Of a stretch of 64,000 nucleotides of DNA, positions 45,577 through 57,101 are shown piece by piece; the first letter of the stretch is position 1; each line of letters begins with the position of its first letter. Source of the DNA: Batrachochytrium dendrobatidis JAM81 (Eukaryota; Chytridiomycota; Chytridiomycetes; Rhizophydiales); NCBI RefSeq assembly GCF_000203795.2, contig NW_006281099.1:4242532-4306531 (forward strand), in the 5' to 3' direction. The position numbers were made by a program, and so were the translations under genes. The notes beneath the pieces are model-generated. The model searched no databases. It saw nothing but the letters and a program-made list of their open reading frames with translations, and had not been told where the DNA came from.

Positions 45577-47408
45577 TCAACTTACAGATTTGTCAGGTCC
45601 GTCTAGCAACTCGACCACATTTTCAATCACATGTGTACCGCTCGGTTGGGTTTCATTTGAAAGTACGCAGGAGATTTTGGACAGAGATCGAGGTTTAAAG
45701 CTGGATGACTCATCGTATACCCGATACAGATCAGCACGTCCGTCATTCAATGATGTAGTAAAGTATAAACGGTAGTATGGAACTGCATCCCACATACCAC
45801 CAAGTGCTGGTTTTGTTGATACTTGACGAAACCCATCTGCCATACCAAACCCTAAATGATTTTGGCTTGAATGATTTTGGCTAGCATTTGTGGAGAATGC
45901 CAATGATTCTCCACCGTCTACCCGGTTGTCTATAAATCCAGCTGAAACAGATGTATTCACAGTCTATAGTATTTAAAGTGAATAGGATTCATCAACACAT
46001 TTTTGAATATTAAACCAACGAGTTGTTTTGTGCTGAATAAAACCAAACTATTTGATACATTGACAGAAAGCTTCAGCTGGTTTAAACATACTTGAGTCAA
46101 TACTTACGATAATGGGTATGTAAAGCGTTTTGGCTAGTTTTTGTATCAGATCTGAAAAGGATCCCAAAGTCGCGTAGCCTAGTATGTTTGGCATTGCAGA
46201 GTATTAAACATCAAGTAATGTGGTAGATCATAGTAGTCATCAATAGAAATGCATACCTCCTTGCCCAATTAAAGGAGAAAATAGCTGACCAACAGAGTCG
46301 ATAATAATGAGATGAGGTGGTTGTGCCGGTTGATTTGATTCAAGTGCCTGGATGTTGGAACATGTGGACAACAACTCCAAATTGGCATCGTTTTGCTCTA
46401 CTTTATGATTCGATGGTGTAGAAAGTGTTTGTAGATATCGAATGACTTCAAATGCATTGAAACATCGAACATGGGTAATTCTTTGCAGCATATCTGCTGA
46501 ATCCTAATAAGTTATCGCGAGTCAATACTGACAAGAAATGAGATGCATTCATTCAAAACAATGCAGTATGCTTTAGATGTAATCGACGTACCTGAAGGGT
46601 TTGGTTAAATCGTTTTGAAAACCCATCACCAGAAATCATTTCCAAGATCCGACTAGCATAAAACGTACCACCCGAGTCTATATATGTAACTCTGAGCAAT
46701 GGAGACGAGGCAATCATTTCTGCAGAAATAAAATGACACAGCTGCATACAATATTACAATCGCATATATTTTAAATCATTTAGTTTAATCAACCAAATCG
46801 GTAGTTTAGATATCAATAGAACGCAAGTTCGTTTACCTGAGTTTTTCCAGAAGCAGGCAGTCCTGCAAATTCAATGATCTGACCAGATTGAAGTCCACCA
46901 TCCAACATATCATCGATTCTGGATATTCCAAGTCAATCAATGGGCGATGAATCAACACAATGAGCAGATCAACACATACTTGGAAATTCCAGTCGAATAA
47001 ACATTGTATTGCTGAATCTGATGTTGGAGTGTATCTGCTGCAGATTGAAAGTTTTTAGAAAGCGAGCAAGACAGCGAGTCTTGTAGTAAACATATGTCCT
47101 AAATTCCACATTAGAGTTAGCCTTGCACAAGTTGAGCATTCGCTCTGAAAGACCCAACACAGTAGTCTCAATACCTTGATATTACATCCAATATGACTGC
47201 CAAGTCTAGTGCTGTCAGCTGTCAATACATCCAGTACTAAAAATAATTGTACATTTGAGTAAATCCGAGTATACCTTCAAAAGGATTGTGCCATAGAGCA
47301 AGTACCTGTCCGGATACCAGCCCGCTGCATTTTCAGCAACAAGGGCTTGAAGATCAATTGGTCTTGTTCACTGCAATGAGCAAGTGCATCTTGCAAGGAC
47401 ATGGACAT
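45577..47408 (-). CDS. RAD51D: RAD51 paralogue RAD51D
   Basis: Eight exons (47306-47408, 47175-47236, 46980-47098, 46837-46918, 46592-46741, 46257-46503, 46108-46178, 45577-45963) close in frame to 406 aa. After a short helical N-terminal domain comes STGISKIDDMLDGGLQSGQ (linker plus RecA-like core), Walker A GLPASGKTQ, VTYIDSGGTF, ITHVRCFNAFEVIRYLQTL, Walker B HLIIIDSVGQLFSPLIGQG and KPALGGMWDAVPYYRLYF. The order and spacing match RAD51D, part of the BCDX2 complex acting in homologous recombination. An acidic insert (EQNDANLELLSTCSN) precedes Walker B and is absent from most relatives. Confidence 0.9.
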
Positions 47409-48165
47409 GATTAATCGATCCAAGATTGCCGTTTGGGATTAGCAAGACTTGCAGATTCGATTTCTTGTGCACCAACATTCACAAACTCGAGTGCATCAGC
47501 AACACACTTGGAGTCTCAGTGCTGAACAAGCCAGTCATGCCAGACTCAATATTAAATGTCTTTTTAGCAATCTATTCAGACTAAACAGCATCAACCCACT
47601 CGTTACACTACTAAAAACCATACAGTTGTAACAAAATAATGTATTTTTTTATTTGGTAGACACAGTTGATCATTCCATCTGTTTGTAGACGAATGTCTTG
47701 ATATACATTGTGACTGTGATGCATCAGAGAGGTAAAGCGAATAATAATTTTCTCATTCAATGAGCATTATGCTCAAGGTCAAGATTTTCAGTGTAAGAAT
47801 GCTGCTCATCACTTGCTTCTCAGTCACATGGATGAATGGTACAATAGATTCGATCATCTACTTCCTCGCATGTTTGGAATATTGTATTATACGGCTTGCC
47901 ACAACAGAACCAAGTACAGTTGAGCAAGCCAGCATGATAGAATAATCCAAAGCAAGCAAGTAGTCAACCACTACAAATCAGAAAATACAAACTCCACAAA
48001 TCAGTCAACTTTTATGGAAAATAAAGTCGTATTTATGTAAAATGAAGCACTAAATAAGGGTGCTCAAATCACATTCATTTGATATTCAGACAGCCAATCA
48101 GATGCCATTAAATAAATTCATGTTAATGGAAGCTGGCACGAACTAATGCTATTCTCTAGGACAGC
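47409..48165. promoter_or_regulatory. Divergent intergenic region (RAD51D and DCAF4)
   Basis: A 757-bp gap with both promoters. Reverse-strand frames near 47640-47760 (RFTSLMHHSHNVYQDIRLQTD) and 47860-47935 (MLACSTVLGSVVASRIIQY) have protein-like composition but could not be joined by splice sites into a gene. At 48022 a left-type MITE end (TAAAGTCGTATTTATGTAAA) stands alone. Confidence 0.35.
48022..48050 (+). mobile_element. Solo MITE terminal repeat
   Basis: TAAAGTCGTATTTATGTAAA followed by ATGAAGCACT resembles the left ends of copies B and F. No inverted partner lies before the DCAF4 start at 48166. It is likely a remnant. Confidence 0.4.
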
Positions 48166-50399
48166 ATGAGTTACAGAAAGTCTTGTTCAAGTGCTCAGAA
48201 AACCACTCGCAAACGTCCATCTCGATCCAATAAGCATTCTTCATTACAGTCATCTGATGTTAGTCAAGACCATAGAGAAAGTGAGAGGAAATGGAGACTG
48301 GAAAACATGCAGTTACAAATGGCTCAAAAGCCCAAACAGTCAGAAACCGCATCGGATCATCCAACTGCATCTGCGTCTGCGTCTGCATCCACTTCAACTA
48401 TTCCTGGATATTACTATGTAATCTTGATTCTTATTTCCATCTTGCATTGGTCGTACTATGAATGCAGAAATCTCATTCCTATGACTGTAGGATACAGATA
48501 GGAACCGATATTTCAAAATAACTCAAGATAAACATGCCACCACATCACATGTTCAAAAATATTCTCATGGTGCATTGGCTTCAATGTCTTTGGAACAAAA
48601 ACAAGATGCTGCTTGTTTGAATCTTGAATTGAGACGAAAAACCAAGGTAATCAGTGCAATCGACCAAACTATTAGACTGGTATACATTAATTTTATTTTT
48701 ATACAGATGAATCCCAATCGACGAGTTTCTAGTATGTGTTACAATTCTATGCCACTTGCCATGTTGGATCGGGAAATATCAAAAAAAATGTCCAGCAGGT
48801 ATCGCAACACTTTAAATCATCAGTTAAATCCGCAAACTCTCGAGTTAATTTTGAAATTATAGCAATATTTATGAATGTATGTACTCTCATCTACATCGTA
48901 ATGGTTCTATCTTGACACAAGCTATACACGGTGAAATGTATGAGCAAGAACCGAAAATCACTGGGTTCAGTATAGATCAAACTAAACAGTGGGCTGTGAC
49001 TACATTCGACAACCGCAATATGTATATATTTCACTTGAATCACATTACACGATCATCACCGTTAAAATCTGCATGCGTACAATCTAAATTACTCGCTAGT
49101 CTAAGTAGCAATGTGAGTTGAAGGTTGCGAGATTTAAACACACATTATACTGTACGTTTGTTGTATTAAACTATAGCTTATTTTCTACAATGATTGCCAT
49201 GATAGTCCACTTCATTAATTTCAGGATCGGTATTGGACAGGCAATTTGTGGGGCAAGTTTATTTTGTTGACATGTGTTGAAATTGCTGTTTACTACTTGA
49301 CTCGTTCAGTTCAATATCTGATTTGCTGAACATGTCATTTGAATGGATAGAGTCACCACACGTGGTAATGCATTAGACTCGGATGAGCTGCACATCTTTA
49401 TCGCGCATTCAGAACAGCATCAACCGATTGCATATAGGGGTGACAACCTGTTGAATATAAACTGCAAGTCTCGGTTCATTTTAAACTATGATGGTGTATA
49501 CATTGCATGTCAGTGTATCATTCTAATTCCATTATGTACTTTAAAACCATTGGTGATCAGGGTTAAAATGGCGGTATAAACTTGACAATCCAGTGTCTGT
49601 CAAATGTAGCACTGTTGATACACGTTTCAATCATTTAATCGCTCTAGGTAAAATATAGTAGATTTTATGTACGAGGTTGATGGTATTTGGATTGTAGTGG
49701 GTTATTTTGAAAATTAAACTTGCTTATGCTTGTTCAATCTATTTAGGCGCAAGTCATGGAAACACTTTGATTTTTCCAAGTTGGATGCATGGCAATTTGA
49801 CACCACAGGTTTACACTGGCAGCTCATCATCCGATATCATGTCGGTTTGTTTTGATGTGCATACGCCATTGCTTCTTTATACAGGAACACGAAGCGGTTT
49901 GATACGAGCACACGATATACGACAATCTAGAACGAAATCGCCATTATTTACCATGTCATCCAAAGTCACTGGACATCCATCATGTATGACTAGTTTGGTG
50001 TCACTGAATTCAGTGTATGGAGATACAGATGAAGTGGAAGAAGGGTATGCTAGACCCCATCAACTTATATCCACCTCGTTGAATGGCCAGATTTATTTAT
50101 GGGATATTCGTACACCCACAATCCCTTTGATTGATTTTCAGGCACCTTTAGAACATCATGGCGCATTTGGATGGAATGGTTCCAGTACCTATGCACATAG
50201 TGCACATGGGAGTGTTGTAATGGCGGTGACGGATAATGGCGACTGGCTACGAACGTGGAGTTTACGCAATGGGCTGTTGATGGGATCTTGGCGCATCAGT
50301 ACTGGGTCTAACCCGTTGTCATCCATTCAGCTTGACAGTGAATATGGTGTTTGGATCTGCAATGGCTCATCCATTCATCATTGGGAGTCTTTGTATTAG
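48166..50399 (+). CDS. DCAF4: DCAF4-like WD40 protein (DDB1-CUL4 associated factor 4)
   Basis: Eight exons (48166-48417, 48491-48646, 48707-48798, 48863-49112, 49225-49252, 49353-49493, 49561-49647, 49747-50399) close in frame to 552 aa. The N-terminus is basic and disordered with a short Ser/Ala repeat, then the DCAF4 hallmark IPGYYYDTDTNRYFKIT. WD40 blades follow: ITGFSIDQTKQWAVTTFD, SVCFDVHTPLLLYTGTRSG, LIRAHDIRQ, QLISTSLNGQIYLWDIR and VMAVTDNGDWLRTWSLRNG. As a CUL4-DDB1 substrate receptor it would sit in the nucleus or cytosol; targets are unknown. The intron after exon 5 appears to use a GC donor (GGCAAGT). A seeming frameshift near 48860 is removed by a 64-nt intron. Confidence 0.88.
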
Positions 50400-50722
50400 C
50401 ATCATTCTAGTGGTGTACTGCGTGTCAACTGCAGTGGCTAGGCTCGATGACCCAATGTAGAATAGGAGGGTTAAAAGCGTAACAGTGCATTCAAAACACG
50501 CTTGAAAAGCAAATCTGGCAAACTTGACAAAATTCAAGAATTGTGCAATGAAACCCAAAGTCTAAAACAATATCAACTATCAATCACATTGATTCATTTG
50601 TAAGATGGAAAAAAAGACATTGCATCGCAAACAAGTAGAGAAAAAAACAGAACATGAGAGGTACGCAAAATCAGAGTGTTCAACTAGGATAAAACACTGC
50701 TGAACTAGACATGATGGCGTGA
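50400..50722. other. Convergent 3' region between DCAF4 and CCT8
   Basis: About 320 bp between two convergent stop codons, expected to be 3' UTR for both genes. No coding or RNA feature was recognised. Confidence 0.45.
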
Positions 50723-53246
50723 CTAATCCTCATCCCAGTCCTTGCTGGGCTCCTTGACCTTGGGTCCACCAGCCGGTTTGCTCATAATAATCTAGAAATA
50801 CACATTACAAAAATGAGACATGAGTAAAGTTGGCTAGGTACGATTCAAGATGCAGAGCATCCTATCCAACAAGTCATTGGCATAATGCAATAGTACCTGA
50901 TCAATGCTCAAGATAGTCACAGCGACATGTGCAGCCTGTTTGATCGCATACTTTTTAATAGACAAAATGTCAAAGATGCCATGTTCCTTGGCATCCAAAA
51001 TACCTTGCTTTTCACTCTATGAAACATAAACATCAAGCAGTGTTAGTATAGGTGCAGATCCAAGTCTTGACTGGAACTATGTACCTCGATATCAACACCA
51101 AATGTTGTTTTTCCAAGAGTATGGGCAGCGTATAGATTGGAAATCACTTCAGTGCTCTACAAATAGGTTAAAGATATTAGTTGGTGTTGATAAGATTGAA
51201 TTTAAAGTCAACCCCACTTACATCAAGACCGGCGTTTTCGGAAAGAGTGCGTGGGATAACTTCGAGAGATTGGGAAAACTTTTGGATAGCGTATTGGCTC
51301 AAACCAGGAGTTTTTTCAGATAAAGTCTGCAGCATGCGAGCAAGTTCAATTTCTACAGCACCGGCACCGGCGAGAAGACGGCCATCCTTTGTCACAGCCT
51401 TGATGACATTGACACCATCATCTACAGCACGCTCAAGATCATCCAGTGTATTTTGAGTGCCTCCGCGAAGAACAATCGTGGAAGTTTTAGTAGACTCATC
51501 GTCTTGACGAAAGACGGTGCAACGATCACTACCAATCTCAACAGCCTCGACAATATCGCAGTGGCCCATCTCCTCTGCGGTAGGAACACCAAAACGGGTC
51601 AAAGCCGTAGCACCGGTAACTCTGCATAGACGACGTAAATCAAACTTGGACAATACTTTAACAGCCAGCAAGTTGAATCTATTGAAAAAGTGAAGAGCCA
51701 GTTCGCCAATGGTGCTACCAGCAACAACGACTTTAACACCAGCATCGGCAAGTTCCTTGATAGCAGCTTCAAGACGCTTTTCTTCACCCTTGCTAAAGTT
51801 GAGCATATCGTCTGCATTCTTGATTAAAACAGTGCCTTTGGTTTCGGTAAGAGCGACATCAATACCAGAGGTAAAGATTGCAATCTTGCACTTGGTTGCA
51901 TGTTGAACAACGGCTGTATAAAAAAGTTAAAGATTAGACAAGACTGAACAGCAATCAACACTTGGCAGCAACGGTTCAATAGGTCACAGAATTGAATCCA
52001 CTTACTTTCTGGTTCGCGACCAAAAACCATGCCTTTGATGACTACAGAATCGTGGATACTAGCACCAAGAATCTTGACAACACGAATACTATCAACGTTA
52101 AAGTTGAAGGTATTCTTGGGCATGACCTCGAGAGCAGCCTTGACAACTAGTTCAGACAAGAGATCCTCATATCCATACTAGAGTATACATATAGACAGAA
52201 TAGCAAGCGAATTAAAAAAAAGAGTCTGACAAGCTTGATGCAAAAGATGACTTACTTGTTTGGAGCAGATGGAACTACGAACAACCTTGAGCAGTTCGGA
52301 TTGTTTAAGACAGTCTGTAATGGTTTCAATAGAAAGAGTTTCAAGAGTTTCAAGAGCTTTTTTACAAGCAAGATCGTAGCCTTGAATGACTTCAGAAGGA
52401 TGCAATCCCATTCTCAAAAGATACTCTGCCTGCTGTAGCAATTCGCCAGCAAAAACAACAACGAAATTGGTAGCATCGCCCATCTAAACATGACAAGATA
52501 TAATATGAGTCTAGACTGACGGATCGACCACAAACAAACAAAAACCCACCTCAGTTTCTTGCTGTTGGGAAGCAAGAACAAGCAGACGAGCAGCGGGATG
52601 CACGACCTCGAGTTCCTTCATGATGGTAGCAGCATCACTAGTAACAAAGAGCTTTTCGAGATGATTAATAACCATTTTGTTGCGACCTGAATAATCATTT
52701 GCGAGAGGATAAATAATAAGCCAGGAATCCAATGAAGATGATTGAAATCAGAACATGAAGTTGGATCTGATATGCAAACAGTAAAAACAAACCATTTGGA
52801 CCCAACGAAGTGCGAGTAATTTCAGTCAATTCTTTTGTAGCAGCAATGTTGCGATAAACAGCTTCCTCCAGACCTTGCATGTGCTAGTTTGCAGAAGCAA
52901 CAGCAAGGAACAGCAAGCAATGGCAAGCACATTGTAATAGTCAAGTCGGAGCACAACAAGTTTGAGTATTTGTCAAATTAAAGACCGGTCAGGTTAAAAA
53001 CGATCCAACAGTATAGTTCATATATCAGCAACAGCCATAAAGACAGCATCCACAAACAGTTGATAAAAACAAAACATAAAAATGGTGAGTTATAGTAGAT
53101 CCCAAGACAGATTAAAGCAGTTTGAATGTCAACAGTCAAGTTCCGATAGTCATGCAAGTGAATAAAGATCTAATCAAGATGCTAATTACCTGGTAGCCAT
53201 CCTTGAGCATCTGAGGAAGACCAATCTTTGGAATTTTAAGAGCCAT
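50723..53246 (-). CDS. CCT8: T-complex protein 1 subunit theta (CCT8)
   Basis: Nine exons (53190-53246, 52793-52883, 52550-52686, 52256-52483, 52006-52177, 51222-51913, 51085-51156, 50897-51016, 50723-50791) close in frame to 545 aa, the usual length. Group II chaperonin motifs: EITRTSLGPNGRNKMV, FVTSDAATIMKELEVVHPAA, MGDATNFVVVFAGELL (the GDG-like ATP site is GDAT), SIRVVKILGASIHDSVVIKG (theta-type), and GGTQNTLDDLERAVDDGVNV with GAGAVEIELA. The 1st intron is 306 nt, longer than the rest, and holds nothing recognised. CCT folds actin and tubulin in the cytosol. It is divergent from an AIP-type co-chaperone gene. Confidence 0.96.
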
Positions 53247-53365
53247 GATTTAGTATAGATGAAAGTAATAAGAAGAGTTAACTACAAGTAAATGAAATCA
53301 AGTAAAAATCGAGTTCAACTCGTCCGACTTGAGAATCCTTCCGCGACATTCTGCAAGTGAACATC
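53247..53365. promoter_or_regulatory. Short bidirectional promoter, CCT8 and AIP-like gene
   Basis: Only 119 bp separate the start codons of CCT8 (reverse) and the AIP-like co-chaperone (forward). The segment contains GAGAATCCTTCCGCGACATTC (about 53331-53351), with GAA and TTC triplets that loosely recall a heat-shock element but are not spaced as a perfect one. Confidence 0.5.
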
Positions 53366-54861
53366 ATGGCTTGCTCTACTCATGCAATGGAGATTGTGCC
53401 AGACGGCGGAATCATTAAACTGCCATTACTTACAAACACTGTCAGTTCTCCTATTGAATGGACTCGAGGTTCAAATGCTAAACTGCATTACATTGTTCAT
53501 GCTTACATCAGTCCTACTCATGAAAAGGAATTACTTGAAGCAAACCATCACTCGCATGATTCTAATTGCACTCATTCCAATGACTCTGTGATGACTGACA
53601 AATCTGAAATGTTTCAAAAGCTTGTTGCTTCGATTAATACTACAAAGAAAAAGAAGGTGTCTTGCAACACGAACTCTCCTAATCCTATTTCACGTCTTTC
53701 TTGGTCCAACTCTACAGCAGCTCCTGATTCAACTCCTGACGCTCTTCCTCCAGTTCGTCGCAAGATTTGTGATTCAAGAGACCATACTGATTCTGCTGAT
53801 CCTTTTGAGTTACGTATAGGCTATGACTTTTCTGTCAAGGCACTCGAGTTGTGTGTTAAATCTATGTCGGTTGGTGAGCGTGCTCGCTTTCTTTGCATGC
53901 CCGAATACTGTCAAGTAAGCACAACCCACTGTATGTCTTGTTTTGTTTATCTTTCTAAACGCTGCATGGTGTGGTTTTTATTATAATGGGAATGGATGGC
54001 TTTTAGGGATTTGTTCAATTGGAAACTGTTCAAAGACAAGAACGTTTAAATCGTGCCAATATTGCCAAAGGTCTTCCACCTGTTAGATCTGGTGCTGGAT
54101 GTTGTGCTCATGCATCTGCAGAAATAATGGATACCAACAAAGATTTGATGCTGTTATATGGCGCTCCTCTAGAATTTGAAATCGAGTTGGTTCAAGTCCA
54201 ATCACCCAATTCGTTTGTCAAGGAACCATGGGAAATGACTTCATTGGAAAAATATCATCAGATTCCTCAGTGTAAACAGGATGGTGGTGTGTTGTACAAA
54301 AAAGGGGATTTTACTGGTGCACTGCAGAAATACGAACGTGCCTTGATACTCTTGGAAAGCTTGGATACCAGTTCGGTTGTGACAGACATGAGACGAGAGA
54401 AGGTGGAGTCTGCTCGTCGTGCAAAGTCTGGTGTTGTGAGTGACTGCACTGATGACGATACTCCCGAAACCCGAGAAATTGATTTGGATACGCTGAGTAT
54501 GCTCATGCAGTCGTGTCGACTCAATTACGCTGCCTGTAAACTCAAACTAAACGATTCTCCTGCTGCAATTATCCAATGCACTCAAGTTCTTGCATCCGAT
54601 CCAAACTGCATTAAAGCCTTGTTTCGTCGTGCTCAAGCCTATACCCGTCTTGGTCGTGATTTGGATCTGGCTGACCAGGATTTAAAAACACTCGAGCGTG
54701 TACTCGAGAGTCATCCTGAACAGTATCTTGCTGGAGGTAGCGAGTGGACAGAATACACACGCGAAAGGATGCAGTTGAACGCCAAGCTAAAGCAGCATGC
54801 CATCAAAGAGAAGAAGATGTATGGCAAGATGTTTGAGTGTCAACCAACACTTTCTAATTAG
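53366..54861 (+). CDS. AIP/FKBP-like immunophilin with TPR domain
   Basis: Two exons (53366-53914, 54007-54861) close in frame to 467 aa. The N-terminal half is an FKBP-type fold: KLHYIVHAYISPT, LRIGYDFSVKALELCVKSMSVGERARFLC, then LEFEIELVQVQSP. It has a long Asn/Ser-rich insert (residues about 55-135). Catalytic FKBP residues are poorly kept, as in AIP. After KEPWEMTSLEKYHQIPQ, the AIP-like junction, comes a three-TPR domain: GGVLYKKGDFTGALQKYERAL, LNYAACKLKLNDSPAAIIQ, CIKALFRRAQAYTRLG. AIP-type proteins are HSP90 co-chaperones; the carboxylate-clamp Lys/Asn/Arg pattern is present (LNYAACKLK, KALFRRA). The start is the first ATG; the upstream in-frame GTG is ignored. Confidence 0.85.
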
Positions 54862-54931
54862 ACTATTTAATAAATTTAAGATGTTGAGCTACTCATTTGT
54901 AAACTAAAATTTAATTGCTTTTAAAAGAACA

Positions 54932-55858
54932 TTAATGGTCTTGAGAGTGTAACCAAGCCTTTAAGATGCTAGTCATGTCTTGGCCTGATTTTCCTTGAGC
55001 TTCATACAATTCCAATAGTCGCTCTTTGGCCAATACATGAAGCATCTTGACTCTGTCCAAGGGAATGATGGGATCCGATTCATACGATCCAGTCTGAACC
55101 ATGGATGATTTCTTATTAGATACAGTCTCGAGATCCAAGATGTTTTTTGTAACAGTTCTCAATCCATATAATGCGCCAACATGATCCGGCAAGGTCACCA
55201 ACGCAGCTGAATACACCTTGACAGCGAGACTAAGCCTACCGAGACTCGAGACAATACCAGCATACCTCACTCTGTATAGTGGATGTTGAGGACGGAGTGT
55301 CAGAACCTCTTCGAGACAAAATGCTGCTTGCTCAAACCGACCTTCGTCAGCATACAGTTTGGCAAGCATGGTCCAACCTTCCACATCCTGCATGAAGCGA
55401 TCTACATAAAGAGACAGAGCCTCGATGGCTTGAGGACGCTGGTTAGATGAAATTAAGCGGGCCACAGACTGTCTCCACAGAGGCATACTGGCCTCATCGG
55501 TATCCAAGGCAAGGTTATAGATCTCCATGGCTTTGGTGGAATCCGACATGGCTTCATGGTAAAGACCGTAGAGTCTACGAGTGCGAAGAGACTTTCCAAA
55601 AGGAAAAGCAGCCTCAATAGTAGTGAGATGGTCCTTAGCTTCTTCAATGTGGCCAGTGTCGATGCATGCATGAAAGACTTGGTCAATGATGGCAAACTTT
55701 TCGATTGTAGGAAGAGCAGATGCATGCTGAAGAAGCTGAGAGCCTAGACTGTGTACCTTTTTTGGATCATGAAAGAAAGGCTCAGCAGTGGTATGACTCT
55801 TGCATCCGTTTCGTTGGGCGAGTAGGTATTCTCTGGCAGCAGCAATGTCAATGGTCAT
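54932..55858 (-). CDS. EMC2: ER membrane protein complex subunit 2 (EMC2)
   Basis: A single-exon 308-aa protein from the ATG at 55858; the open frame extends upstream only from a TTG. TPR-like helices run through it: IEEAKDHLTTIEAAFP, LYGLYHEAMSDSTKAMEIYNLAL, the EMC2 signature region ALSLYVDRFMQDVEGWTMLA with KLYADEGRFEQAAFCLEEVL, and RLSLAVKVYSAALVTLPDHV with GALYGL. EMC2 is the cytosolic TPR platform of the EMC insertase, which places some tail-anchored and multi-pass proteins in the ER membrane. It is convergent with the AIP-like gene (70 bp between stops). Confidence 0.9.
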   Translation of the reverse strand: MTIDIAAAREYLLAQRNGCKSHTTAEPFFHDPKKVHSLGSQLLQHASALPTIEKFAIIDQVFHACIDTGHIEEAKDHLTTIEAAFPFGKSLRTRRLYGLYHEAMSDSTKAMEIYNLALDTDEASMPLWRQSVARLISSNQRPQAIEALSLYVDRFMQDVEGWTMLAKLYADEGRFEQAAFCLEEVLTLRPQHPLYRVRYAGIVSSLGRLSLAVKVYSAALVTLPDHVGALYGLRTVTKNILDLETVSNKKSSMVQTGSYESDPIIPLDRVKMLHVLAKERLLELYEAQGKSGQDMTSILKAWLHSQDH

Positions 55859-56012
55859 TTGAGCAGTTATCGGATGGTTCAAGAATAATTCTCAACATTA
55901 TTGTCGATTCTATCCAAAACTATCGACTAAATAAATCACACAGAATGAAACTTGACTAATATGGTCGTACTGACTGACATGTCCAGCAAATGGGGAGAGA
56001 ATTGGCTGTTTA

Positions 56013-56718
56013 TTATACTTTGATATCGCTGTACTTGCTTTGCGTGAATGTAGCGATAATCTGTCGAAACTGTCGATATGTGATTTTGACATTGAATCCA
56101 CTTTGGTTTGATGTTATGTGTTTGCTCAGAATGGATCCAACTTCCAGTGACTGAGAATGATGGGGAATACACTTTTTCAACCCATTGCCTAGATCCTCTT
56201 GGTTAATGTATCCTTTTGCTAGACAGATTGACGTGTATTTTAGTCACGATAAACTCGACATCACAATCAAGACTGCTTACATTCAGTATCGAGCAGTAGG
56301 AATATCTGTCGGATGGTTTCATCTGGATCTATTTTTGACATTCTAGTAGCCATGACTTGCTTGAATTGACTCTGACTAATGGGCAATCGGTCTGCTTGCA
56401 TCACTGCATCTCCAAACATGGAAGCTAATTCAAACTGGTAATAGATTGAGATGGAGTTATGAATGCAAAGGGTGGTTTGAATGAAACTTACTTTTGTCGG
56501 AGTGTAGCCCAAAAGACAGGTGCATGCTACGCATAGGTCATCCCATCTCAATCCTAGACTCGGGTGACTGCAAGCAGCAGCCAAAGCCTATAAAAAGTCG
56601 GCGTGGGTTAGATTGTCATGACAGAAGTTAGCGGTCATTTGGGCGTTGTATCCAAGCAAGCGTATGTAAAAAGCGACTTGACCGCACTCACCTTATCCAT
56701 AGACAATGCATTGGTCAT
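56013..56718 (-). CDS. EF-hand protein, EFCAB11-like
   Basis: Four exons (56692-56718, 56492-56587, 56281-56434, 56013-56218) close in frame to 160 aa, the same length as animal EFCAB11. Helical pairs are kept: LRWDDLCVACTCLLGYTPTKFELASMF cut by an intron after PTK, then DPDETIRQIFLLLDTESKGYI, INQEDLGNGLKKCIPHHS and a last helix FRQIIATFTQSKY. EF-hand loops are degenerate (DTESKGYINQED is the best Ca-binding candidate), as in EFCAB11. The family is found mainly in organisms with cilia. The role is unknown. It is divergent from the RRM gene. Confidence 0.72.
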
Positions 56719-57101
56719 GTTCACTACATTCAACCAAAGGTATGAACAAGTCTTGTAATATCATCTACTCGAGTATGCAAACATTTCAAGATGACCATCA
56801 CATTTTACTAGAGTCTTACCATGCATTCCACCCTGTTTCTTGCAAGATAAAGAGTTAATTTGAACATTTGCTCAAGAATGTATTTTGACAAAGCAAGACT
56901 GATATCAACTGGTAATCATACCGTGTAAGATGGCCGTTAAGCTAAACAACCCTTTGTATTGGACTTTAGTCCACATGCGGAATCCTTTTGTAACCACAGA
57001 TTTATGGTGATTGTCAGTGGACGAGACTAGCAAGTCGTCTAAGCGATCCGCTCACTTTACAAATTACTTGTTGAATCCTCGACATTGATTGGGTTATAGG
57101 A
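56719..57101. promoter_or_regulatory. Divergent intergenic region (EFCAB11-like and RRM gene)
   Basis: A 383-bp gap with both promoters. No coding frame, repeat or RNA gene was recognised. Confidence 0.4.

Noticed and set aside
48799..48862. Apparent frameshift or pseudogene in DCAF4
   Set aside because: A 64-nt GT-AG intron (GTATCG to TTATAG) restores the frame, and all eight exons then close.
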